DNA from: Rubrivivax sp. | GTDB taxonomy: Bacteria; Pseudomonadota; Gammaproteobacteria; Burkholderiales; Burkholderiaceae_C | Reading direction: 5' to 3' | DNA: 64,000 nucleotides | Assembly (NCBI GenBank): GCA_027484825.1 | Contig: JAIXSE010000033.1 | Span: 1-64,000, forward strand | In this document: in pieces, positions 35,540 to 42,408 of the stretch | Layout of the letters: each line of letters opens with the position of its first letter | Position numbering within the stretch: the stretch's first letter is position 1 | Translations under genes and position numbers: made by a program | The notes under the pieces: model-generated | Told to the model about the DNA's origin: nothing | The model's database searches: none | The model's input: only the letters and a program-made list of their open reading frames with translations

Positions 35540-38215
35540 GTGACGAGTCGATATCGCTTCGAAGGATTCGTGCTGGACCTGACCGCGCGGGCATTGCTCG
35601 CCGATGGGGTCCCTGCGCCGCTGAGCGGCCGGCAGATCGATCTGCTGGTGGCGCTGGTGTCGGAGCGGGGCGCGGTGGTGTCCAAGAACGATCTGCTCAA
35701 CCGTGTCTGGCCGGGCCAGGTGGTGGAGGAGAACAATGCCGCCGTGCACGTATCCGCGCTGCGGCGGGTGCTGGGGCGCGAGTCCATCGTGACGGTGACG
35801 GGGCAGGGCTACCGATTCGCCTTGCCGCTGATCGACGAGGACGATGCCGCGGCGGACGCGTCCCAGTCCGCCTCCCCAGCCCCCGTGCCGGCCGTGCGCG
35901 TGCGCGGCTTGCCGTCCCTGTCGGTGACGGTGCATGGCCGCGACCATGATCTGCAGACCTTGCTCAGCCGACTGGTGCGTCATCGCCTGGTGACGGTGGT
36001 GGGCGCGCCCGGCATTGGCAAGTCGACGCTGGCACTGGCCTGTGCGCATGAGCGCCGACAGGCCAACCGGGACGGCGTGGTGTGGGCTGATCTGTTGCAG
36101 GGCGGCCAGCCGCAGGATCCGGTTGCCGCCGTCGCGGCCGCGCTGGGGCTGGAGCCGGATCCGGCGCTGGGCCTGCCCGGACTGCTGGCGCTGCTGCGTC
36201 CGATGTCGGTGCTGCTGGTGCTGGACAACGCCGAAGGGGATGCCGACCGCGTGGCGGCTTTCTGCCATGCGTTGATCGAAGGCACCGAGGACGTGACCTT
36301 GATGGTCACCAGCCGCCGCGTGCTGCGGGTGCCGGGGGAGCGCGTGCTGCGCACGCCGCCCTTGTCCGCACCGCCGCCGGGCCGCAGCGTCGACGAAGCC
36401 CTCGGGCACGGCGCCGTCGCGCTGCTGGTGGACCGGGTGCGTGCGCAGGGCCTGCCGTTTTCGCTGGGGCAACACAACCTGGACCAGGTGACCACACTGT
36501 GTCGCCGCCTCGATGGTCATCCGCTGGCCCTGCAACTCGCCGCCGGTCGTCTGGCCACCTTCGGACTGGACTCGCTGTGCGAGCGCCTGAACGACCGCTA
36601 CCGGCTGCTGACCCGTGGCACGCAGGCGGGACCGCGCCGCCACCAATCGCTGCGGGCCTGCATGGACGACAGCCATGCGCTGCTGAGCGAGGTGGAACGT
36701 CTGATGCTGCGCCGCCTGGAGCCCTTCGAGGGCGGCTTCACGCTCGAGATGGCCGCAGCCGCGCTGTCCGACCGCCAACTGGACGCCTGGACCGTGGCCG
36801 AGGCGCTGGAGGGCCTGGTGGACCATTCGCTGATCCAGGTGGAGGGGGATGACCGGCCCCGTTATGAACTGCTGGAAAGCATCCGCGCCTACGGCCTGCT
36901 GCAGCTGGAGGAACACGGCGAGGTGCACCTGGCGCGGCACATGCATGCCTACACGGTGAGCCAGCTGTTCGAGCGTGCGGCGCGGGCCTTCGAGATGATG
37001 CCGGACGAACGCTGGGTGGTGGAGTTCGCGCCCGAGCTCGGCAATGTGCGTGCGGCGCTGGACTGGTGCGTAGAGCATGCGCCGGTGATGGGCCTGGGGC
37101 TGCTGGCCCATGCGGCGCCGCTGTTTGAATTGCTGGGCTTGCGGGACGAAGCAGGATGGCGCCATGCCGCCTATGAGAACGAGCTGCCGCATGACCTGCC
37201 GCCCGAAACCCTGACCCGCTTTTGCATCGATCACGCCAGCCTGATGCTGCCGCAGGACCCTGTGGGGGCGGGCGTGTGGTTCCGCCGCGGCCTGCGGGCA
37301 TCGCGCACCGCCGACGATCCGTCGGTGCGCTATCGCGCCTTGTGTCGCCAGGTGCTGGGCGACCGCGAGATCAGCCGCGCCGCGCTGCGCCATGCGATGG
37401 GGGAGATGACCGCGCTGGCCGGCCCCTGTGAAGGCCCGCAGGCCGAGCGGCTGCGGCTGCTGGGGCTGGCGGCGCGGGCGCATGTGTGGCGCGTGGAAGG
37501 TCAGGCTGCCGAGGCCGACAAGGCCTTGTGTGCATCGCTCCGACTCGCCCGCGAGATTGGCGCCACCGCCTGGTTGATGGACGACCTGCAGCGGCTGATC
37601 ACCCTGCTGGTGGGCCACGGCCGGTCCTTGCCCTGCGCCTCGGTGCTGGTGCGCGAGTGGGAGGCCGGTCCGGTGGAGGGCGCGGTGCGACAGCGGCTGC
37701 GGGCCTGTCGTGCGGCGGTGCTACTGGCGGAGGGCCGGCTGCGGGAGGCCAGGGCGGTGCTGGAGCTGCTCACTGCGCACGAGGCGCGTGGCCAGGCCGG
37801 GCCGGAAGAACTGCAGGTCTGCATGCCGCTGCTGGCCTGGCTGGCCTTTGCCGAGGGCCGCGAGCGGGAGGCGGCGCAAATCACCGGGCGTGTGGCAGCC
37901 GCCTGGCCGCAGGGCGGGCGCCAATGTCCGGATGCGCCGTGGGATGCGCTGCTGCAGCGCCTTCGTATGCGCATGGACGATTTGCAGCTGGCGGATCTGC
38001 GGGAGGCCGGGCGACAGTGGATGACGTCGGACGCCCTCGCAGCCGCATTGGCGCCGCCGGAGGATCCGGCGCGAGAGCCGACCCGGGAGTCCTCGCGAGA
38101 ACCCGCCCGAGATTTGCCCCGAGAGTTGCCCCGAGAGTCGCCCCGAGAGTCGCCCCCCAGAACGCTGCCAGTGCTGGGGATCATCGACGTGGACAAGCGC
38201 TGGGTCGGCGGCTGA
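35540..38215 (+). CDS. winged-helix regulator with NB-ARC-like ATPase and helical repeats
   Basis: 891 residues. An OmpR/CadC-type winged helix comes first (YRFEGFVLDLTARALLADGV ... VHVSALRRVLG ... VTVTGQGYRFALPL), then an ATPase with Walker A VVGAPGIGKSTLA and Walker B SVLLVLDNAE, then TPR-like helical repeats from about residue 400. This is the signal-sensing STAND/SARP-related layout of one-component regulators. It starts with GTG at 35540, with GAGG upstream; the frame is open for almost 3 kb further left but lies over the two-component genes there. The C-terminus carries tandem Arg-Glu-Ser/Leu-Pro repeats. It neighbours the T3SS cluster but its targets are unknown. Confidence 0.8.
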   Translation: MTSRYRFEGFVLDLTARALLADGVPAPLSGRQIDLLVALVSERGAVVSKNDLLNRVWPGQVVEENNAAVHVSALRRVLGRESIVTVTGQGYRFALPLIDEDDAAADASQSASPAPVPAVRVRGLPSLSVTVHGRDHDLQTLLSRLVRHRLVTVVGAPGIGKSTLALACAHERRQANRDGVVWADLLQGGQPQDPVAAVAAALGLEPDPALGLPGLLALLRPMSVLLVLDNAEGDADRVAAFCHALIEGTEDVTLMVTSRRVLRVPGERVLRTPPLSAPPPGRSVDEALGHGAVALLVDRVRAQGLPFSLGQHNLDQVTTLCRRLDGHPLALQLAAGRLATFGLDSLCERLNDRYRLLTRGTQAGPRRHQSLRACMDDSHALLSEVERLMLRRLEPFEGGFTLEMAAAALSDRQLDAWTVAEALEGLVDHSLIQVEGDDRPRYELLESIRAYGLLQLEEHGEVHLARHMHAYTVSQLFERAARAFEMMPDERWVVEFAPELGNVRAALDWCVEHAPVMGLGLLAHAAPLFELLGLRDEAGWRHAAYENELPHDLPPETLTRFCIDHASLMLPQDPVGAGVWFRRGLRASRTADDPSVRYRALCRQVLGDREISRAALRHAMGEMTALAGPCEGPQAERLRLLGLAARAHVWRVEGQAAEADKALCASLRLAREIGATAWLMDDLQRLITLLVGHGRSLPCASVLVREWEAGPVEGAVRQRLRACRAAVLLAEGRLREARAVLELLTAHEARGQAGPEELQVCMPLLAWLAFAEGREREAAQITGRVAAAWPQGGRQCPDAPWDALLQRLRMRMDDLQLADLREAGRQWMTSDALAAALAPPEDPAREPTRESSREPARDLPRELPRESPRESPPRTLPVLGIIDVDKRWVGG
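38106..38153 (+). repeat. four in-frame 12-bp tandem repeats
   Basis: Four consecutive copies of CCCGAGA(G/T)T(T/C)GC near the 3' end of the ATPase regulator gene encode repeated Pro-Arg-Glu-Leu/Ser-type tetrapeptides. The last two copies are identical, which suggests recent slippage. Because the unit is a multiple of three, length changes keep the frame. Confidence 0.8.
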
Positions 38216-38325
38216 GCCTTCGCGCTTCTGTTCGAGGGCAGTCGCTGCAAATCGCGAGGGGAGGGTTTGACGGCTGACGCCTGACGCGGGGCTGGACTGG
38301 TGACGCGCGTGCCAGCCTATTGAAC

Positions 38326-38350
38326 GCGAAGGCCGGACACGTGAAGCGAA
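38326..38350 (-). promoter_or_regulatory. perfect PIP box in leftward orientation, doubtful function
   Basis: Read leftward, TTCGC-N15-TTCGC is perfect. It points away from the downstream effector-like gene and toward the 3' end of the regulator gene, where no leftward gene is supported. No YANNNT -10 is seen 30-32 bases downstream (CAGCCC lies there). It may be chance, or drive an antisense transcript. Confidence 0.3.
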
Positions 38351-38456
38351 GGCGGCGTGCTGAGCTGCGGCGTGCAGTCGCCAGCGTCACGGGTCGGTCA
38401 CGGACCCGTCATGCACCGGGCCGAGAGTGGGCCGATCCTCAAGGCCCGACCCTCTC

Positions 38457-40199
38457 ATGAAGATCAACACGTCACCCAGTGCTCCGCCCGAGTTGTCACA
38501 TGCTTCCTCGTCGGCGCCCGGTACGCCGATTCCGCTGCAAGAAAGACGCGCCGTGACACCGGAGACTCAGAGCCCGCCGGTCACGCCGCGCTCACCGAGT
38601 GAGTCGGCAGCACCGTTCCGCCGGATGTCGGCGGAGCTCACCGGGCTTGCGCGTCGCCCCTCGCTGGAAGGATCGCCCCCATCCACGGCAGCCACGCTGG
38701 CGCGGCGTCAATCGCTGGACTCGCTCCGAGAGCGAAGCGTGAGCCCGCGTGCGAGCATGCCGACGCCGTCAAGCACGGCGAACCCGGCAAACACTGGGAA
38801 CACTGGGAACCCGCAGACTGCTGCAAGCGACAGCCGCGTCCCTGCCAGGCCCGATACCCCGGTGACGCACACCGCGCCGGGCAGTCCAGTGTTGTCTGGC
38901 ACCCCTGCGGCGCAGACGCCGCCCGCGTCCATCGTTATCGACATGCCGTCCTCAGCGGCGGATCCCGCCCACCCCGTAGGACCGGCCACGTCCACGAATG
39001 CCTCCACGAACGCCTCCCCGAGGGCGTCCGACAGCGCGAGTTCCAGCGCGCCTTCCGGGTCTGCCGCTACCGAGACCGCTGCGGCCCATGCTCCGCCGAA
39101 GCAAGCCGGCGCGCTCACTTTCTTCGCCATGCAGAACGTGCGCCACGCCATCCCGGTGGCCGCCGTCAGAACGGTGGTGCAGGGCGTGGTGGCCCCAGAG
39201 CTGGCCCGCGCGGTCGCCACGCACCCCAGCGCTGCCATCGCCACCCAGGCGGCCTTGACCGCTTGGTCGGCCGGTCGCCGCATCCTGTCCCAGCGGCACA
39301 GCGAGGCCAATCCGACCAAGGCCAATGCGGGTTTCACGGGCGACATCACGCAGGAGGGCAACAGCCTTTCTCGCCGGGCCTGGCAGGCGGTGCAGACCGT
39401 TGGCATCGCAGGCGGCGATGTGGCCGCGCTGGCGCTGACTGTGGCCTCGAGCTACCAGCCCCAGCTGATTCCTGTGGCCCAGGCGGCGGCAGCCCTGCAA
39501 CTGGTCTCACACATGCAGGCCCAGGTCCGGGAGGGATTGCGGCCGACGATCAACACCGTCCATGTGGGCAATGAGCACGGGGCGCCCAAGCCGGCGGACG
39601 GCCGCAATCTGCGCAGCCAGGATGTGGGCTGGTCGATGCGCGGCACCTTTGGCGCCGCCGCGGCCGGCATCGACATGCTGGCGCAACTGGCCATGCAGCG
39701 GACCCTGGGCGGCGCACCGGCCTGGCAGGCCTCCAGGGGCCTGGCCGTTGGGGCAGGCGCCATCGCGGGTGCTGCCAACATGCTCACGTCGTCGGTGGAG
39801 GATCACCTGATCGAGACCGCCCAGGCCAAACGCATGCAGGAGACCGATCCGTCGCATGTCCGCCACCTGCACTGGGAATCGAAGAATCCGCTCAAGCGCG
39901 AAGAACTGGAGCGGCAGTTTGAGCGGGTCGATGCGCGGGTCTTCAACACCTTGGTGCCCGGCATGATTGCGCTGGGGTTGACGCAGGCCATGCGGCCGGC
40001 CATGGTGGATGCGGGATGGCACCCGGGCCAACGCCAGTCCGCGGAAGCCGGCCTGCATGCTGCGGTCGTCGGCCTGATGGGCGGCGCCTTGCTGGCGCTG
40101 ACCGTCGCGGCCTATCAAATGAACGACACGGTCCGCAAGGACAACAACAAGCCGCCGGCATCGCCTCGGCCACCCACCCACCCGGGCGACATGGTCTGA
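38457..40199 (+). CDS. candidate type III-secreted effector, unknown function
   Basis: 580 residues, no recognised domain. The first 220 residues are Ser/Pro/Thr/Ala-rich and look disordered, poor in acidic residues at the very start, as in many T3SS effectors. From about 225 the protein becomes helical and hydrophobic: Ala/Gly/Val-rich segments around 230-260, 315-360, 385-450 and 515-560 could insert in or lie along membranes. The last 15 residues are Pro-rich. It sits between the ATPase regulator and the HrpG-like gene at the border of the T3SS cluster. The start is ATG 38457 (weak ribosome site) or GTG 38427. Effector status is inference from composition and context. Confidence 0.55.
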   Translation: MKINTSPSAPPELSHASSSAPGTPIPLQERRAVTPETQSPPVTPRSPSESAAPFRRMSAELTGLARRPSLEGSPPSTAATLARRQSLDSLRERSVSPRASMPTPSSTANPANTGNTGNPQTAASDSRVPARPDTPVTHTAPGSPVLSGTPAAQTPPASIVIDMPSSAADPAHPVGPATSTNASTNASPRASDSASSSAPSGSAATETAAAHAPPKQAGALTFFAMQNVRHAIPVAAVRTVVQGVVAPELARAVATHPSAAIATQAALTAWSAGRRILSQRHSEANPTKANAGFTGDITQEGNSLSRRAWQAVQTVGIAGGDVAALALTVASSYQPQLIPVAQAAAALQLVSHMQAQVREGLRPTINTVHVGNEHGAPKPADGRNLRSQDVGWSMRGTFGAAAAGIDMLAQLAMQRTLGGAPAWQASRGLAVGAGAIAGAANMLTSSVEDHLIETAQAKRMQETDPSHVRHLHWESKNPLKREELERQFERVDARVFNTLVPGMIALGLTQAMRPAMVDAGWHPGQRQSAEAGLHAAVVGLMGGALLALTVAAYQMNDTVRKDNNKPPASPRPPTHPGDMV

Positions 40200-40270
40200 G
40201 CCAGCCGAGCTGCACGCCTGGGCCGCGGCCATCGCAGCCGCAACCGCAGCCGCTGCGGCCCAGGCGCTCC

Positions 40271-41023
40271 TCAGACCTCCAACCGATATCCGACGCCATA
40301 CACCGTCTGGATGCGCGGCGCAGGCGGCGCATCCTGCCGGTAGGGCCGCACACGACGCCCATCGGGATTGAGCTTGAGCCGCAGCTTGTACACATGCTGC
40401 TCCAGCGTGCGCTTGCCGACATCGCCGGAGCGCCCCCAGATCTCGGTGGACAGCGTCTGGGTGCTCACCACCCGGCCGAGATTCTCAAAGAGCGTCCACG
40501 CCAGGGCGAATTCGCGAGCGGTCAGGCTCACCTCGCGCGCCCCGGTGGACAGGCTCTGGGTGGCGGCATGCAGTGAATACGCGCCGGCCCGCAGCGAACT
40601 GGCCCGCGGGCCGTCACTGCGCGACTGCACCCGCGCACGCAATCGGTGCACCAGCGGACCGGGTCCGTCGGCCAGCACCGCATAGTCGTCCGCGCCGCGC
40701 TGCAGGGCGCGGGAGATGCCAATGGAATCACCCAGGCCCAGCACGACCACAGGCAGGGTCCGTCCGGCATGCAGGCGAAGTCCCGACAGCCAGGCTTGCA
40801 CCTGTTGATCGTTGTCTTCCAGCAGCACGGCGTCCGCGCCGCCGTCCCGCAGGGTGACCAGCAGCGGGCTCAGATGGCTATGGGGCAGCAGCTCGCAGCC
40901 GGCATCACGCAGCGCCTGGGTGGCGAAGTGTTCATAAGAACGGGTGGGGCAGAGAGTGGCGACTTTCACAGGGACCTTGAAAACCGTTGATGACCGCCAC
41001 TGTGTCCAAAGCGAGTGTTTCAT
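40271..41023 (-). CDS. HrpG-like OmpR-family regulator of the T3SS
   Basis: 250 residues: a divergent receiver half (ADAVLLEDND; no canonical acidic pair) and a C-terminal winged helix (VSLTAREFALAWTLFENLGR ... RTLEQHVYKLRLKLNPDG ... TVYGVGYRLEV). Size, domain order and position beside the hrp cluster match HrpG, the OmpR-type master regulator of Hrp2 systems, which activates HrpX/HrpB and, through it, PIP-box promoters. The start is ATG 41023; a GTG 18 codons later (VKVATLCPTRSYEH) has AAGG upstream and is possible. No hrpX/hrpB gene is in the window. Confidence 0.7.
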   Translation of the reverse strand: MKHSLWTQWRSSTVFKVPVKVATLCPTRSYEHFATQALRDAGCELLPHSHLSPLLVTLRDGGADAVLLEDNDQQVQAWLSGLRLHAGRTLPVVVLGLGDSIGISRALQRGADDYAVLADGPGPLVHRLRARVQSRSDGPRASSLRAGAYSLHAATQSLSTGAREVSLTAREFALAWTLFENLGRVVSTQTLSTEIWGRSGDVGKRTLEQHVYKLRLKLNPDGRRVRPYRQDAPPAPRIQTVYGVGYRLEV

Positions 41024-41054
41024 GTCCTTAAAGCAACATTAACTTTCATTTATG

Positions 41055-41071
41055 CCCCCTGGTTCAGGGGG
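41055..41071 (-). terminator. hairpin at the end of the transglycosylase gene
   Basis: CCCCCTG-GTT-CAGGGGG spans the transglycosylase stop codon. It has no T-run, so it may be an attenuator between the transglycosylase and the HrpG-like gene rather than a full terminator. Confidence 0.4.
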
Positions 41072-41849
41072 TGAGAGCGCTTTCAGGCATGCCAACCAGG
41101 GCGGTGATGCGTCGCACGTAATCCTCGGTTTCGGCGAAGGGGGGGACACGCTGCCCATAGCGCTCCACCGCGCCTTCGCCGGCGTTGTAGGCCGCCAGCA
41201 TCAGCGCCAGGCGGCCGTCATAGCGGTCATGCAGCGTGCGCAGGTGGCGCACGCCGACATCGATGTTGGTGCGCGGGTCCAGCAGGTCCGCCGCACTGCG
41301 CACGCCGTAGCGGGCGGCGGTGGCGGGCATCAGTTGCATCAGGCCTAGCGCACCTTTTGGCGAGCGGGCATCCGGCCGGTAGCGGGACTCCACATACATC
41401 AGCGCCGCTACCAGCGTCGGGTCGAGCTGATGACGACGGCTGGCGGACTGCACCAAGGGCGCGAGGGTCGCGGGCAGGGTGGCCAAGGCGTTGGGCGAGA
41501 GGCCCTCGTCGTCCGCACGCTCGCGGTTCCCACGGCGCGCCAGAGCCTCCGGGCTTCCGGGCGCCCGTATGACACGACCTGAGAAACCCACCCAAGGCGG
41601 CGCTGGCTCGGCAGCCCCGGGAGTCAATGGCGCGACGGCCACTTGCACGGCGCTGCAGTCCAGCACCAGATCGGGGTGGCGTTCGCGTGGGTCCTCGACC
41701 AGCAGATGCACCTCTCCGTCCACCAGCGTGCATCGGAACCGGGTGGAAGTCTCCTGCGCCCAGGCCATGGACAGTGACAAGGCCAGCGTCAGCGCAAAGC
41801 ACAGACGGGCGCCCCAATGGAAACAGAGAACGAGCGAGCGGTCGTTCAT
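41064..41849 (-). CDS. T3SS-associated lytic transglycosylase (Hpa2/HrpH-like)
   Basis: 261 residues. A signal peptide (CFALTLALSLSMAWA) and a Cys-containing pre-region are followed by an SLT domain: catalytic Glu154 in MYVESRYRPDA, then KGALGLMQLMPATAARYGV and MLAAYNAGEGAVERYG. Such enzymes open peptidoglycan for the T3SS needle to pass. It lies at the head of a leftward unit that includes the HrpG-like regulator, and a PIP-like promoter lies directly upstream. The ribosome site at ATG 41849 is weak. Confidence 0.85.
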   Translation of the reverse strand: MNDRSLVLCFHWGARLCFALTLALSLSMAWAQETSTRFRCTLVDGEVHLLVEDPRERHPDLVLDCSAVQVAVAPLTPGAAEPAPPWVGFSGRVIRAPGSPEALARRGNRERADDEGLSPNALATLPATLAPLVQSASRRHQLDPTLVAALMYVESRYRPDARSPKGALGLMQLMPATAARYGVRSAADLLDPRTNIDVGVRHLRTLHDRYDGRLALMLAAYNAGEGAVERYGQRVPPFAETEDYVRRITALVGMPESALTP

Positions 41850-41877
41850 GGCGATCTATGAGAGCGGTGATGCGGCC

Positions 41878-41939
41878 ACCGTAGTCCGCATGGACAACGG
41901 CACCGGCGCTGAAGGCGAAGCTGCTGCCGCCGATACGAA
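41878..41939 (-). promoter_or_regulatory. PIP-type promoter of the transglycosylase gene
   Basis: Read leftward: TTCGT-N15-TTCGC at 41939-41915, which fits the relaxed PIP consensus TTCGB-N15-TTCGB. Exactly 31 bases later comes TACGGT at 41883-41878, matching YANNNT. It lies about 30 bases before the transglycosylase start codon. An HrpX/HrpB-type AraC regulator would bind here. Confidence 0.65.
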
Positions 41940-41988
41940 TCCCCGCTGTGAGCAGGCCGGTGCATGCAGTCGCCTGCAACCAACCTGC

Positions 41989-42016
41989 GTGCTGCTTGCT
42001 GCGTGCTGCGTGCTGC
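41989..42016. repeat. four tandem 7-bp repeats
   Basis: GTGCTGC, TTGCTGC, GTGCTGC, GTGCTGC in direct succession, non-coding, between the two divergent T3SS promoters. Such heptamers can change in number by replication slippage. Confidence 0.75.
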
Positions 42017-42041
42017 GTCCCGCCACCGCCAACCGCCTCCG

Positions 42042-42077
42042 CCACTGCCACTGCCACTGCCACTGCCACTGCCACCG
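42042..42077. repeat. six tandem 6-bp repeats (CCACTG)
   Basis: Five perfect copies of CCACTG and a sixth imperfect one (CCACCG), 20 bases upstream of the main-operon PIP box. Non-coding. A change in number would alter the spacing between the two divergent promoters. Confidence 0.8.
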
Positions 42078-42097
42078 CGAGTCGCGCAGTCATCCAC

Positions 42098-42159
42098 TTC
42101 GCTTGCCGCGCCCGTGCTTCGCCTGTGGCGCGGGTCCCGACACGGCGAATCCCTATCGT
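42098..42159 (+). promoter_or_regulatory. PIP-box promoter of the main T3SS operon
   Basis: A perfect TTCGC-N15-TTCGC (42098-42122) is followed after exactly 31 bases by TATCGT (42154-42159), matching the YANNNT -10 of HrpX/HrpB-regulated promoters. It lies about 35 bases before the first small gene of the operon. In Xanthomonas and Ralstonia this architecture is bound by the AraC-type activator HrpX/HrpB. Confidence 0.85.
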
Positions 42160-42191
42160 CGCCTTCATCCCGTCTTCTTCAGGAGCACCCC

Positions 42192-42392
42192 ATGTCCGCA
42201 GTGATCGCCCCCGTTGTTGCCGCCGTGGCCAACGCCGCCACCAGTGCCGTGACCGATGCCGCCACCGGCAAGCTGGAGACGCTGATGGGTCAGCGCATGT
42301 TCATGCAGTTCCAGCAGAACCAGCAGGCGATGAACAAGTCCATGACGAAGATGACGGACCAGATCAAGGCGTCGATGCAGGACGACGAATAA
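42192..42392 (+). CDS. small protein at the head of the T3SS operon
   Basis: 66 residues: an Ala/Val-rich N-terminus (MSAVIAPVVAAVANAATSAV) and a Gln/Met/Lys-rich amphipathic C-terminus (FQQNQQAMNKSMTKMTDQIK). ATG 42192 has AGGAG eight bases upstream. It is the first gene after the PIP promoter, so it should be well expressed. The size and two-part composition recall small secreted or needle-associated T3SS proteins and loosely the pilin-like pair further on, but I recognise no family. Confidence 0.6.
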   Translation: MSAVIAPVVAAVANAATSAVTDAATGKLETLMGQRMFMQFQQNQQAMNKSMTKMTDQIKASMQDDE

Positions 42393-42408
42393 GCCGCGTG
42401 GTCTCGTG

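Larger units (their letters stand above)
41940..42097. other. spacer between two divergent PIP promoters
   Basis: This stretch separates the divergent PIP-type promoters. It contains no supported gene; a reading frame through it in phase with the small gene at 42192 encodes only repetitive Leu/Pro and Arg-rich sequence. It holds two simple tandem repeats, listed separately. Confidence 0.6.

Noticed and set aside
38231-38255. Plus-strand PIP box for the effector candidate (TTCGA-N15-ATCGC)
   Set aside because: Two mismatches and no YANNNT at 30-32 bases; not enough to call a promoter.
41964-42191. N-terminal extension of the small T3SS gene through the tandem repeats
   Set aside because: The frame is open but crosses the PIP box and -10 element and encodes Leu-Pro repeats; ATG 42192 with AGGAG is the clear start.
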